Source: Planctomycetaceae bacterium (GTDB lineage: Bacteria > Planctomycetota > Phycisphaerae > UBA1845 > UTPLA1). From it: 35,538 nt of DNA. The notes beneath the pieces are model-generated. The model had not been told where the DNA came from, searched no databases, and saw only the letters and a program-made list of their open reading frames with translations. The stretch is from contig WYBU01000051.1 in NCBI GenBank assembly GCA_011525745.1, positions 1 through 35,538 on the forward strand, read 5' to 3'. The translations under genes were made by a program, and so were the position numbers. Below are positions 23,949-32,132 of the stretch, one piece after another; position 1 is the stretch's first letter, and each line of letters opens with the position of its first letter.

Positions 23949-24235
23949 CTGATGGGTCGGCTTCAGCCGACCTGTGTTTGCCACCAGCTTGAGCTGGTGG
24001 GACGCCGGCCACAGTACATCAAGTACCTCTTCCTTTCCTTCAGCCGGCTTCAGCCGGGCTTGGCTCTCGGTCCTCCGGAGAATCGCAGGCATCCAGTCTC
24101 ACAGGCTCCGGCAGCAAGACCGGCTGAAGCCGGCTGATGAGAGATGGGAAGATGAACCAATCAAGCCGGACCGTCCACCACCGGTTGAAACCGGCGGCAA
24201 ACGCCGGCCGGCTGAAGACCGGCCAGAGGGCAAGC
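23949..24235. repeat. Cluster of GCTTCAGC-type palindromes
   Basis: At least five different palindromes in 290 bp: GGTCGGCTTCAGCCGACC (23955-23972), CCACCAGCTTGAGCTGGTGG (23981-24000), AGCCGGCTTCAGCCGGGCT (24042-24060), CCGGCTGAAGCCGG (24120-24133) and CCGGTTGAAACCGG (24181-24194). Arms differ while the TTCA/TTGA-like centre is kept, so this looks like a family diversified by compensatory changes. I see no gene. Confidence 0.75.
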
Positions 24236-24242
24236 CGCACAC

Positions 24243-24371
24243 TCAGAACGTGTTTGAGAAGTCCGACTCGAGGCGAACAGTTGCAGTCGATCATTTCGTT
24301 CCTTGCGACGATGGCCCGCCGCGCGCTCACGGCCGCGGTTCGGATCGGCGTTCTTCGCACATGTTCATCGC
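24243..24371. repeat. 130-bp imperfect direct repeat, copy 2
   Basis: Second copy of 23798-23927. Its last 7 bp include the stop codon of the Nif3-like gene, so the gene terminates in repeat DNA. Confidence 0.75.
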
Positions 24372-25519
24372 GTCGCGAGCGAAAACGGATCGCGATCCCG
24401 CCGGCTGATGCGCACCTCAAGCCCCGGCATTCGTCGTCGCAGCGCATCGGCCAGCGCAGAAAGCACCGGCCGCTCGCTGGCCCAGTGGCCCAGCGCGATG
24501 GCGCACCAGCCGCGCCCCGCGAACGCCAGCGCGTCGTGATGCCGGATTTCGCCCGTGATGACCACGTCCGCCGCGCGCGACCGCGGAAACTGCTCGTCCA
24601 AACGTCCCGCCGAGCCGACGAGGATCGCCAGCTCACGCACCATCTGTCCGCCGCGTCCGACGATCTGCACGTACGCCGCGCCGCTCGCCTCGCGCAACCG
24701 CGCCGCCAGCCGATCCAGCCGCATCGGCCGCGGCAGCCGCGCCAGCCGGCCGATCCCAACTGCCTCGGGCTTGCCCGCCAGCGAGTACACATCGAAGGCC
24801 GGCTCCTCGTAGGGGTGCACTCGGCGCATCGCCGCGACCGCTTCCGGCAGGCGCGAGGTCGGACAGACCATCTCAAGCCGCACCTCCGCCACGGTCTCCA
24901 GCCGGCCTTTTTTCCCCACGACCGGATCGGTCTCCTCGCCGCCGAAGAACGTCCCCGTGCCGTCGATGCGAAAGCTGCACCGCTCGTACAGGCCGATGCG
25001 CCCCGCGCCGGCGGCCGAGAGCGCATCGGCGACCCGGTCGACGTGATCCGCGGGCACGAACGTCACGAGCTTGATTTCGGCAGCGCTGCCGGGAACGGTC
25101 GCATGTTCGAGCGGGCCGACGATCTCGGCGTCGCACAGCGCCGCGATCGCGTCGCCGGTTCCGCCGTCGGCCGCGTCGAGCGCCGTGTGCGGCGAGTAGA
25201 TGGCGATGCCGTGCCGAATCGCGCGATGCACGACCGCCGGACCCGGGCCGCTTTGTGCGTCGCCGCGCTCACACAGCGAGCGAATCGGCTGGAACAGCGG
25301 CGGGTGATAACTGACGACCGCCTCGGCGCGAACGCGGATGGCTTCGTCCAGCACGTCGCGCGTCAGGTCGATGCACAGCAAGCAGCGGCGCAGTGGCGCG
25401 TCGAGCCGGCCGGCCAGCAGGCCGACGTTGTCCCACGACTGAGCCAGGCGGCGGGGCGCGATGGCGTCCATCCAACGTTCCAGGTCGGCCACACGATGGG
25501 TTTGCTTTGCCTGTGCCAT
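24365..25519 (-). CDS. Nif3-like dinuclear metal centre protein
   Basis: A 384-residue member of the NIF3/YqfO/YbgI family, which forms hexameric toroids with a two-metal site; the reaction is still debated (a GTP cyclohydrolase I type 2 name is common). Metal-site signatures: QSWDNVGLLAG, VVSYHPPLF, YSPHTALDAADGGTGD, VITGEIRHHDAL and GHWASERPVL. Between the two halves lies a CutA/PII-like insert (IKLVTFVPADHVDRVADAL to RRVHPYEEPAFDVYSL), as in the longer YqfO form. The ATG at 25519 is preceded by a good promoter; the much longer open frame upstream is antisense to the methyltransferase gene. The neighbour at 25601 is divergent and probably unrelated. Confidence 0.9.
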   Translation of the reverse strand: MAQAKQTHRVADLERWMDAIAPRRLAQSWDNVGLLAGRLDAPLRRCLLCIDLTRDVLDEAIRVRAEAVVSYHPPLFQPIRSLCERGDAQSGPGPAVVHRAIRHGIAIYSPHTALDAADGGTGDAIAALCDAEIVGPLEHATVPGSAAEIKLVTFVPADHVDRVADALSAAGAGRIGLYERCSFRIDGTGTFFGGEETDPVVGKKGRLETVAEVRLEMVCPTSRLPEAVAAMRRVHPYEEPAFDVYSLAGKPEAVGIGRLARLPRPMRLDRLAARLREASGAAYVQIVGRGGQMVRELAILVGSAGRLDEQFPRSRAADVVITGEIRHHDALAFAGRGWCAIALGHWASERPVLSALADALRRRMPGLEVRISRRDRDPFSLATR

Positions 25520-25525
25520 GCGATG

Positions 25526-25555
25526 TGTATACCAGCGTTGCCTGCGGGCCGACAA
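25526..25555 (-). promoter_or_regulatory. Promoter of the Nif3-like gene
   Basis: TTGTCG (25555-25550), 18-nt spacer, TATACA (25531-25526), then 6 nt to the ATG at 25519. No Shine-Dalgarno sequence, so a leaderless message is likely. It lies back to back with the methyltransferase promoter. Confidence 0.55.
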
Positions 25556-25560
25556 GGCGC

Positions 25561-25590
25561 TTACACGACGGCCACGCGAATCCTTACACT
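25561..25590 (+). promoter_or_regulatory. Promoter of the methyltransferase gene
   Basis: TTACAC (25561-25566), 18-nt spacer, TACACT (25585-25590), then 10 nt to the ATG at 25601. Confidence 0.45.
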
Positions 25591-25600
25591 CACACCTTCG

Positions 25601-26557
25601 ATGTTCGAAGACGCCCTGTGCGAGCTGTGCGGCCGCGCGCCCGACGAGCGGCTGCTGACGACGCGCGATCTGGCCTGGGGCCAGCCCGGGCAATTCAACC
25701 TCATGCGCTGTCGCGGCTGCGGGCTGATCATCACCACGCCGCGGCCGGTCCCGGCCGAGATCGGCCGCTATTACGCGCCGTGGTACGACGGCCGGCCGCT
25801 GGAGTCGATCGCGCGCGAGCGGGCCGAGTCGCCGCTGTATCGCTTCATTCACTGGATGCGGCTGCGCGTACTGGAACGCAGCGGGCCGCTGACGGCCGGC
25901 ATGAACGTGCTCGACGTCGGTGGCGGCCTGGGCGATCAGATGGCCTGTTTCATCGCGCGGCGCGGCGTGCGCGGCACGACGCTCGACTTCGACCCGGCCA
26001 CGGCCGCCGCGTCGCTCGTGCGCGGGCGGGCCGCCGTGTGCTGCGGCGATCTGCTCGAGGCCGATCTGCCGGCCGAGGCCTTCGACGTAGTGACGCTGTA
26101 CGAAACGCTGGAGCACGTCTATCGCCCGCGCGCCACGCTGGTCGCCGCGCGGCGCGTGCTGAAACCCGGCGGGCGGCTGGTGATCGAGGTGCCGGACTTC
26201 GACTCCCCGTGGCGGCGGGTGTTCGGCCGCTACTGGTTCGCGATGATGACGCCGACGCATCTGCACCATTTCACGAAGCCGTCGCTGCGGCGCGTGGCGG
26301 AGTCGGCGGGGTTCGCGGCCGTGCGGCACGTGGCGACGTTCTGTCCGCTTGAATCGGCGATGAGCCTGCTGATCGCCTATCGCACCGCCACGCGCACGCG
26401 CGAGGCTGATCTGACGGCCGGCTGGAACGCGTGGCCGCATGTGCCCGCGCTGCTGGCCATCGGCGCGTGGGCCGTCTGCGGCGACGTCCCGATTCAGGCG
26501 GCGATGTGGCTGGTGGGACGGACGGGGATACAGACGTTGATTGCCCGAAAGAAGTAA
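25601..26557 (+). CDS. Class I SAM-dependent methyltransferase with N-terminal zinc-binding motif
   Basis: A 318-residue methyltransferase. The N-terminus CELCGRAP plus MRCRGCGLIITTPRP forms a CxxC-CxxC zinc site, typical of methyltransferases acting on sugar or other polar substrates in surface-glycan and antibiotic loci. The Rossmann core follows: LDVGGGLGDQM (motif I), LDFDPATA, GDLLEADLP, FDVVTLYETLEHVYRP and LKPGGRLVIEVPDFDSP (Methyltransf_23/11 type), then HLHHFTKPSLRR. A hydrophobic C-terminal stretch near residues 280-310 may associate with membrane. The ATG at 25601 is chosen because a TACACT box lies 10 nt before it and the upstream open frame is a shadow of the Nif3-like gene. Substrate unknown. 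Confidence 0.87.
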   Translation: MFEDALCELCGRAPDERLLTTRDLAWGQPGQFNLMRCRGCGLIITTPRPVPAEIGRYYAPWYDGRPLESIARERAESPLYRFIHWMRLRVLERSGPLTAGMNVLDVGGGLGDQMACFIARRGVRGTTLDFDPATAAASLVRGRAAVCCGDLLEADLPAEAFDVVTLYETLEHVYRPRATLVAARRVLKPGGRLVIEVPDFDSPWRRVFGRYWFAMMTPTHLHHFTKPSLRRVAESAGFAAVRHVATFCPLESAMSLLIAYRTATRTREADLTAGWNAWPHVPALLAIGAWAVCGDVPIQAAMWLVGRTGIQTLIARKK

Positions 26558-26830
26558 TGCGGGCGCTTCATCTCGCATGGCACGGGCTTGTAGCCCGTGG
26601 ACCGCGGCGCTAGCGCTTGCGGCTCGGATTCGCACGGCCGCCGCGCGACCGGGCCGCTGTACGAATGCACGGGCGTTCGCATGCCGCTCGCTGACGCTGC
26701 GCGACTCTGATCCACCGCCCCGCTGGCGTGCGCGGCGGGACGGCGGCTACACTGTCCGCGATTCCGTGGTTGCGCGCTTCACCAGTTCCGAATTTCGCCG
26801 CGCCGCGTCGACTCCCGCCGGAGTGCGCGC
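26558..26830. repeat. Spacer with repeats and a possible lptF promoter
   Basis: Contains CACGGGCT-TGT-AGCCCGTG at 26581-26599 and a GCGCTTGCGGCTCGGATTCG copy after it. TACACT at 26748-26753 is a possible -10 box for lptF, 77 nt before the start codon, with no clear -35 box. Unlike several other genes here, lptF has a proper leader and a GGAG site. Confidence 0.55.
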
Positions 26831-28456
26831 ATGCTGCTGACGCTGCACCGCTACATCCTGCGCGAAATGCTCAAGACGTTCGCGCTGTGCGCGCTGGCGC
26901 TGACGTTGCTGGTCACGATGGGCGGCGGCGCCGCCAACCTGCTGCGCGGCGAGGGCTTCTCGGCCGCCGACGCCATCCGCATCTTCCTGCTGTTCGTCCC
27001 CGTCGCCGTCACGTTCGCCCTGCCGGTCGCCGCCATGTTCAGCGCCGCCATGACCTACGGCCGCATGAGCGCCGACAACGAAATCACCGCCTGCCGCGCC
27101 GCCGGCATCAACATCCATCGCCTGTTCGCCTCGGCCGTCGCCGTCGGAGCGGCCGTCAGCGGGCTGACCTATTACTCGTGGAACTATTTCATCCCGCATT
27201 ACATCCAGGCCGGCGAGCAGATTGCCGGGACCGATCTGGCGCGGCTGGCGTCGGTGCATCTGCAAAAGAATCTGGCGCTGACGTTCGGCCGCATGGTGCT
27301 GCACGCCGACCGCGCGCTGCCGATTGAAGTCGAAGCCGATCAACCGCTGCGGCAGCGACTGCGGCTGGAGGGCGTGGCGTTTCTCGAGCTGGACGGGACG
27401 GAAATCGTCTCTTACGGCACGGCCCGCGTGGCGACGGTGATGTTCGACCGTACGGGCGATCATCCCCAGGTCAGCGCCGATCTGTGGGACGTGCGCACCT
27501 ACAACGCGCGGCGCGGCCAGTACGCGGCGACGGAGTATCAGCCGCTGGCGCCCTACACGATTCCGCTGTCCTCGCGCGAGCGCGTCAGTTTCCTCGATCT
27601 GCCGACGCTGCGTTCCTACGCGCGCGATCCCACGCAAGTCAAGGAGGTCGCCGGCGCGCTGACCGGCCTGCGCCGCGCGCTGCTGCACATGTACGCCTAT
27701 GAGCACGTCGTCGCGGCGTTGGACGGCGGGCGCGGCGCGTGCGAACTGTCGTCGCGCGATGCGCGGATCGAGCTGCGGGCCGAAGTGTCGCGACGCAGCC
27801 GCAAGTTCGGCGACATCGGCCTGCGCAACGTGCGGGTGCGCCAGTCCGGCAACGGCGTGACGCGCGTCTACTCGGCCGCATCGGGCACGGTCGTCATGAA
27901 GGAACATCCCGACCGGCCGGGCGGATCGGTGATCCAGATCGAGCTGGTCGACGCCGATCAGACCGACGAAGGCGCCGGCGGCCCGGCCGCCGAGGTCGTG
28001 CGCCGCGCCCGCGTGGCGCTGCCGACAATGGACGTGCCGGCGTCGGTGCGCGACCGGACGGCGCGGGTCAGCGACGCCGACATTCTCAATCCCGAAACGG
28101 CGCTGCCCGAGAACGACTCGATCCGCCAGGCGCGCGAGTGGGTCACGGATAAATACTATCAGAAAGCCGCCCAGGTCGTCGGGCTGATCCACTTCCGCTC
28201 GACGCTGGCGCTGAGCTGCGCGGCCATGATCCTGCTGGCGGCGCTGCTCGGCGTGATCTTCCGCGGCAGCCACGTGTTGACCGCCTTCGGCACGAGCTGC
28301 CTGCCCGCGCTGGCCGTCGCGCTCGTGATCCTGGCCGGGCGGCAGTTGTCCGAGCGGGGCGAGTACAACACGATCGGGCTGTCGGTGATGTGGGGCATGG
28401 ATGCGCTGCTGGCGGCGGCGACGGCGCTGGTGGCGTTCCGGTGGCTGGGGCGTTGA
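26831..28456 (+). CDS. lptF: LptF/LptG (YjgP/YjgQ) family permease, long form
   Basis: A 541-residue inner-membrane protein of the LPS-export permease family, which with LptB2 extracts LPS and passes it to LptC. N-terminus: TLHRYILREMLKTFALCALALTLL, then FLLFVPVAVTFALPVAAMFSAAMTYGRMSADNEITACRAAGI, the coupling-helix region of the family. After a very long periplasmic domain come three C-terminal membrane segments (STLALSCAAMILLAALLGV, CLPALAVALVILA, DALLAAATALVAF). E. coli LptF is about 366 residues, so the periplasmic part is about 170 longer. GGAG lies 8 nt before the ATG. First gene of an lptF-lptG-clpS run. Assignment to F rather than G is by gene order only. Confidence 0.85.
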   Translation: MLLTLHRYILREMLKTFALCALALTLLVTMGGGAANLLRGEGFSAADAIRIFLLFVPVAVTFALPVAAMFSAAMTYGRMSADNEITACRAAGINIHRLFASAVAVGAAVSGLTYYSWNYFIPHYIQAGEQIAGTDLARLASVHLQKNLALTFGRMVLHADRALPIEVEADQPLRQRLRLEGVAFLELDGTEIVSYGTARVATVMFDRTGDHPQVSADLWDVRTYNARRGQYAATEYQPLAPYTIPLSSRERVSFLDLPTLRSYARDPTQVKEVAGALTGLRRALLHMYAYEHVVAALDGGRGACELSSRDARIELRAEVSRRSRKFGDIGLRNVRVRQSGNGVTRVYSAASGTVVMKEHPDRPGGSVIQIELVDADQTDEGAGGPAAEVVRRARVALPTMDVPASVRDRTARVSDADILNPETALPENDSIRQAREWVTDKYYQKAAQVVGLIHFRSTLALSCAAMILLAALLGVIFRGSHVLTAFGTSCLPALAVALVILAGRQLSERGEYNTIGLSVMWGMDALLAAATALVAFRWLGR

Positions 28457-28480
28457 TGGCATTGAACCGGGCTTCGCTTC

Positions 28481-28501
28481 CCGGGGGCCGATAGCCCCCG
28501 G
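28481..28501. repeat. Palindrome CCGGGGGC-CGATA-GCCCCCGG between lptF and lptG
   Basis: An 8-bp stem with a 5-nt loop in the 77-bp spacer between the two lpt genes. No T-run follows, so it is more likely a transcript-stability or repeat element than a terminator. Confidence 0.5.
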
Positions 28502-28533
28502 CCGACAGCGTGCGCCCTGCGGGCGAATGAACC

Positions 28534-29625
28534 GTGAGAATCCTCGACCGATACGTCCTCCGCGGCTTCCTCGTCAACTACGTCATCGCCCTGACGGTGA
28601 TGATCGGCCTCTACGTCGTCATCGACCTGTTTTTCAACATCGACGAATTCTCCGGCGATCAGAAACGCCCCTTCGTCGAAACCGCCCGGCGCATCCTCGA
28701 CTTCTACGGCTACAACATGCCGCTCTATTTCGTGCAGCTCTCGGGCGTCATCACCGTCGTGGCCGCTTGCGCCACGCTGGCCCGCATGCACCGTGTCAAC
28801 GAGCTGACCGCCGTGCTCGCCTCCGGCACGTCGCTCTATCGCGTCGCCTGGCCCGTCATCCTGGCCGGCCTGGGGATGAACCTTCTGTGGGTGCTCGATC
28901 AGGAGCTGCTCATTCCGCGCATCGCGCCCAAGCTGGCCCGTCCGCACGCCGACATCGAGGGCAACACCGTTTATCCCGTGTGGTTCGTCCCCGACCGCGA
29001 TCGCGCCCTGCTCTCGGCGCGGCGCTTCCTGCCGTCGGCCGGCGAGTTGCGCGGTTTGACCGTCGTCTTCCGCGACGAGCAGGGCCGTCTGGTGCGCATC
29101 CTGCGGGCCGACGCCGCCCGCTGGGATCCGGCCCGCAAGGCCTGGGCGTTGACGCTGGGAATCGAGGAGCACCCCGGCCGCGAGTCCGCCGACGGCACGC
29201 CCTGGCACGAAGGCCGCGACGTCGTCAGCTACTACGAAAGCGATCTGACGCCGGACGGCATTCTGATTCAACAGGCGTCGCAATGGACGAATTTCCTCAG
29301 TTTGCGCGAAATCGAATCGGTGCAACGGCGCTTTCCCAACGACGCGGCGTTCGTCAAGGTCAAGCACGCCCGCATCACCACGCCGTTCGTCAATCTCATT
29401 CTGCTGCTGATGGGAATTCGCTTCTTTCTGACGCGCGAGCGCGTGTCGCTGGTCGTTGCCGGGGGATGGTGCATCCTGGTTTGCGGCGGCTGCTTCGTGC
29501 TGACGTTTTTCGCCCAGAACGTCGACTTTTCGGCCCTGGGAACCGGTCCGGCCTTGCCGGTGTGGCTGCCGGTGCTTATCTTTACTCCAGTCGCCGTGTG
29601 GATGTTTGACGGCCTGAAGACCTGA
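28534..29625 (+). CDS. lptG: LptF/LptG family permease
   Basis: A 363-residue partner of the preceding gene, of normal family length. ILDRYVLRGFLVNYVIALTVMIGLYVVIDLF begins the first membrane segment; NMPLYFVQLSGVITVVAACATLARMHRVNELTAVLASG is the coupling region; the central part is the periplasmic beta-jellyroll with EGNTVYPVWF and LTLGIEEH; the end has three membrane segments (TTPFVNLILLLMGIRFF, LVVAGGWCILVCGGCFVL, LPVWLPVLIFTPVAVWMF). The start is a GTG at 28534; the same frame gives no better ATG. Located on one transcript with lptF by the look of it. Together they imply a diderm envelope with a lipopolysaccharide-like export system. Confidence 0.87.
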   Translation: MRILDRYVLRGFLVNYVIALTVMIGLYVVIDLFFNIDEFSGDQKRPFVETARRILDFYGYNMPLYFVQLSGVITVVAACATLARMHRVNELTAVLASGTSLYRVAWPVILAGLGMNLLWVLDQELLIPRIAPKLARPHADIEGNTVYPVWFVPDRDRALLSARRFLPSAGELRGLTVVFRDEQGRLVRILRADAARWDPARKAWALTLGIEEHPGRESADGTPWHEGRDVVSYYESDLTPDGILIQQASQWTNFLSLREIESVQRRFPNDAAFVKVKHARITTPFVNLILLLMGIRFFLTRERVSLVVAGGWCILVCGGCFVLTFFAQNVDFSALGTGPALPVWLPVLIFTPVAVWMFDGLKT

Positions 29626-29630
29626 TTCCC

Positions 29631-29960
29631 ATGCCCGAAACCGCCACGCCCACTGCCGCGCCCCAGACGCGCACCCACCCGCGGCTCGCGCCGATGTACC
29701 ACGTCGTGCTGCTCGACGACGACGATCACACCTATGAATACGTCGTCGAAATGCTGGGAAAGGTGTTCGGCTACGACGTGCCGAAAGCGTTCCGCATGGC
29801 CGAAGAAGTCGACCGCACCGGTCGGGTCATCGTCGATACCACGACGCTGGAGCGGGCGGAACTGAAGCGCGACCAGATTCACGCCTACGGCGCCGATCCG
29901 CGCATCGCGCGCTGCAAGGGCAGCATGTCGGCGGAAATCGAGCCGGCCGAAGATGGATGA
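29631..29960 (+). CDS. clpS: ATP-dependent Clp protease adaptor ClpS
   Basis: A 109-residue adaptor that hands N-degron substrates to ClpA or ClpC for degradation by ClpP. After about 20 disordered residues (the flexible tail needed for ClpA engagement) come YHVVLLDDDDHTYEYVVEMLGKVFGY, EEVDRTGRVIVDTTTLERAELKRDQIHAYG and a CKGSMSAEIEP end. The D-D-D-D-H-T stretch and the V-x-x-x-G-R region mark the substrate-binding face. It starts 5 nt after the stop of lptG, so translational coupling is likely; no clpA or clpP is in the window. Confidence 0.92.
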   Translation: MPETATPTAAPQTRTHPRLAPMYHVVLLDDDDHTYEYVVEMLGKVFGYDVPKAFRMAEEVDRTGRVIVDTTTLERAELKRDQIHAYGADPRIARCKGSMSAEIEPAEDG

Positions 29961-30048
29961 GAAGTCGCGCCGAACAGGCGGCAGGAGTTTGCAGGGGGGT
30001 GGCGTGGCCAAGCCCTCGCGCAATCCGGGCCGGTTGGCTTCGGGTGGT

Positions 30049-30069
30049 ACGGGCGTGCCGCCCGTTTTG
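30049..30069 (+). terminator. Possible terminator after clpS
   Basis: ACGGGCG-TGC-CGCCCGT followed directly by TTT. The hairpin is of the same family as the one at 35172-35188, so it may be a repeat that serves as a terminator. It ends the lptF-lptG-clpS run before the next gene. Confidence 0.4.
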
Positions 30070-30176
30070 TCGAGACTTTGCATTGGCCTGGCCATGATGT
30101 GCCCCGGCAGCGTGAGAAATCCTGTTTTTGTGTCAGTTCAAGCCCCGCGCGTGCATTGCCCGCGGCGGAGACACCC

Positions 30177-30842
30177 GTGACCGAGCATTCCACCGAAACC
30201 GCCGCCCCGACCGTTCTCGCGGGTGGCGCCGTCGATCGACCCGCCGCCGCGAAGAAGCGCCTGCATCGCCGGTTGTACGACTGGGTACTGCACTGGGCCG
30301 ACACGCCCTACGGCGTGCCGGCGCTGTTTCTGCTGTCGTTTGCCGAGTCCAGCTTTTTTCCCATTCCGCCGGACGTGCTGCTGATCGCGCTGGTGCTGGG
30401 CAGGCCGGCGCGGGCCTTCTATTTCGCGGCGGTCTGCACCGTCGCCTCGGCCGCCGGCGGCGTGGCCGGCTACGGCATCGGCTGGGCGCTGATGGACACG
30501 GTGGGCCAGCGGATCATCGACTTCTATCACGCGCAGGACTACTGGGTGAAAGTAACGGCGTGGTACGCCGCGTATGATTTCTGGATTGTTTTTGTCGCCG
30601 CGTTCACGCCGATTCCCTACAAGGTGTTCACGATCGCCTCCGGCGCGTTCCACATGAACCTGCTCGGCTTCGCCGCCGTGTCGATCGTCGGCCGGGGGAT
30701 GCGCTTCTTCATCGTCGCGGCGCTGCTCTATCATTTCGGCCCGCCGATGAAGCGGTTGATCGACAAGTACTTCGATCTGCTGTGCGTGCTGTTCGTCGTG
30801 CTGCTGATCGGCGGATTCGGCGTCGTTAAATGGCTGAAATGA
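30177..30842 (+). CDS. YqaA-type DedA-like (VTT domain) membrane protein
   Basis: A 221-residue inner-membrane protein of the YqaA branch of the SNARE-associated/VTT group, which includes DedA proteins implicated in lipid scrambling and envelope homeostasis. Hallmarks: YDWVLHWADTPYG, ALFLLSFAESSFFPIPPDVLLIALVLGRP (the E-x-S-x-F-P-x-P-x-D re-entrant motif), VAAFTPIPYKVFTIASGAF and IVGRGMRFFIVAALLYHFGP. The GTG at 30177 has GGAG 7 nt upstream; the open frame to 30078 is a spacer. A link to the neighbouring lpt genes through envelope lipid traffic is only suggested by position. Confidence 0.88.
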   Translation: MTEHSTETAAPTVLAGGAVDRPAAAKKRLHRRLYDWVLHWADTPYGVPALFLLSFAESSFFPIPPDVLLIALVLGRPARAFYFAAVCTVASAAGGVAGYGIGWALMDTVGQRIIDFYHAQDYWVKVTAWYAAYDFWIVFVAAFTPIPYKVFTIASGAFHMNLLGFAAVSIVGRGMRFFIVAALLYHFGPPMKRLIDKYFDLLCVLFVVLLIGGFGVVKWLK

Positions 30843-30892
30843 GTCGCTTTGCTTCCGAGCCGCGCGGCGTCGGCAGGCGGTATCCGCCGCCC

Positions 30893-30914
30893 GTGCGAGA
30901 TTCCCATCTCGCAC
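30893..30914. repeat. Perfect palindrome GTGCGAGAT-TCCC-ATCTCGCAC
   Basis: A 9-bp stem with a 4-nt loop in the spacer before the Rieske gene. A terminator for the YqaA-type gene is possible, but no T-run follows. Confidence 0.5.
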
Positions 30915-31007
30915 CCGCTCGACGCAGGAATCCCTTCCCGCATATTCGCCGCGCGGCCCACTCTCGATCGGCAACGTGCACACGGCGATCGATCCGGAGC
31001 CGCCGCC

Positions 31008-32132
31008 ATGAACCGCCTCGCCGAACTGCTGAACGCCTACGACCCGCACAAGCCGCTTGCCGACGCCGCCACGATTCCGAGCGGCTGGTACACCGACTCG
31101 TCGGTCGCCGACCTGGAGCGCCGCGCGGTTTTCAGCGCAGCGTGGCAGATGATCGGCCGCGTCGATGACGTGCGCGAACCGGGGCAGTTCATCACCGCCG
31201 AAATCGCCGGCGAGCCGGTGGCCGTGGTGCGCGGGCGCGACGGCGTTTTGCGCGGCTTCTTCAACGTCTGCCGCCATCACGCCGCGGCGGTGCTGACGCA
31301 GGCGTGCGGCACGGCGTCGCTGCTGCGGTGTCCGTATCACGGCTGGACCTACACCCTCGAGGGGGCATTGAAAGGCGCGCCGGAGTTCGAAGAGGTGCGC
31401 GGCTTCGAACGCAGCGACAACGGCCTGGTCCCGCTGGCGATCGATACGTGGGAGCCGTTCGTCTTCGTACGGCTCGACGCGCGCGGGCCGACGTTGGCGG
31501 ACTGCGTCGGCGATCTGGCGCCGCGTGTCGCGAAGCTGAATCTGCCGGAACTGCGCTTCGTCGCCCGCCGCGCCTATGAGGTCGGCTGCAACTGGAAGGT
31601 TTACGTCGACAACTATCTCGACGGCGGCTATCACGTGCCGCACGCCCACAAGAGCCTGGGCAGCGTGCTCGACTATCAGGCCTATTCGATCGAAAACGGC
31701 CCGCGATTCTGTCAGCAGTCCAGCCCGATCGAGCCGGGCGGCGACGCGGCCACGGCCGCCGTGCGCGGCGGGCGGATGGCCTATTACTACTGGCTTTATC
31801 CGAATTTCATGCTCAACTGGTACGAAGGCGTGATGGACACCAATCTCGTCGTGCCGCGCGGCGTCGATCGCTGCGAGGTCGTGTTCGACTACTACTTCGC
31901 CGCCGCCGCGGCCGCCGACGAATCGCGCATCCGCCAGAGCATCGCCGTGTCCGAACGCGTGCAGGAAGAAGACCGGCTGGTGTGCGAATCGGTGCAACGC
32001 GGCCTGCGCAGCCGCGCCTACGACGTCGGCCGCCTTTCGGTCCGCCGCGAGGCGGGCGAGCACCTGTTCCACCGCCTGCTGCACGCGGATTTGACGGCGG
32101 GATTGAGGGCGGAGGATGTGATTCCGTGGTGA
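31008..32132 (+). CDS. Rieske-type aromatic ring-hydroxylating oxygenase alpha subunit-like
   Basis: A 374-residue iron oxygenase of the group that includes choline monooxygenase and phthalate-type dioxygenases. A [2Fe-2S] Rieske site is complete: Cys88-x-His90 and Cys108-x2-His111. The mononuclear iron ligands lie in DNYLDGGYHVPHAH, with His209 and His214. Its partner reductase or ferredoxin is not beside it, as is common for members of this family. GGAG 8 nt before the ATG at 31008 fixes the start; the frame open to 30849 is spacer. The substrate cannot be told from the sequence; quaternary amine, aromatic and carnitine-like substrates are all candidates. Confidence 0.88.
   Translation: MNRLAELLNAYDPHKPLADAATIPSGWYTDSSVADLERRAVFSAAWQMIGRVDDVREPGQFITAEIAGEPVAVVRGRDGVLRGFFNVCRHHAAAVLTQACGTASLLRCPYHGWTYTLEGALKGAPEFEEVRGFERSDNGLVPLAIDTWEPFVFVRLDARGPTLADCVGDLAPRVAKLNLPELRFVARRAYEVGCNWKVYVDNYLDGGYHVPHAHKSLGSVLDYQAYSIENGPRFCQQSSPIEPGGDAATAAVRGGRMAYYYWLYPNFMLNWYEGVMDTNLVVPRGVDRCEVVFDYYFAAAAAADESRIRQSIAVSERVQEEDRLVCESVQRGLRSRAYDVGRLSVRREAGEHLFHRLLHADLTAGLRAEDVIPW

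Noticed and set aside
23949..24235. Palindromes as simple terminators
   Set aside because: Several in a row without T-runs and not placed at gene ends; better described as repeats.
24137..25600. N-terminal extension of the methyltransferase
   Set aside because: It is the shadow of the Nif3-like gene; the promoter and zinc motif support the ATG at 25601.
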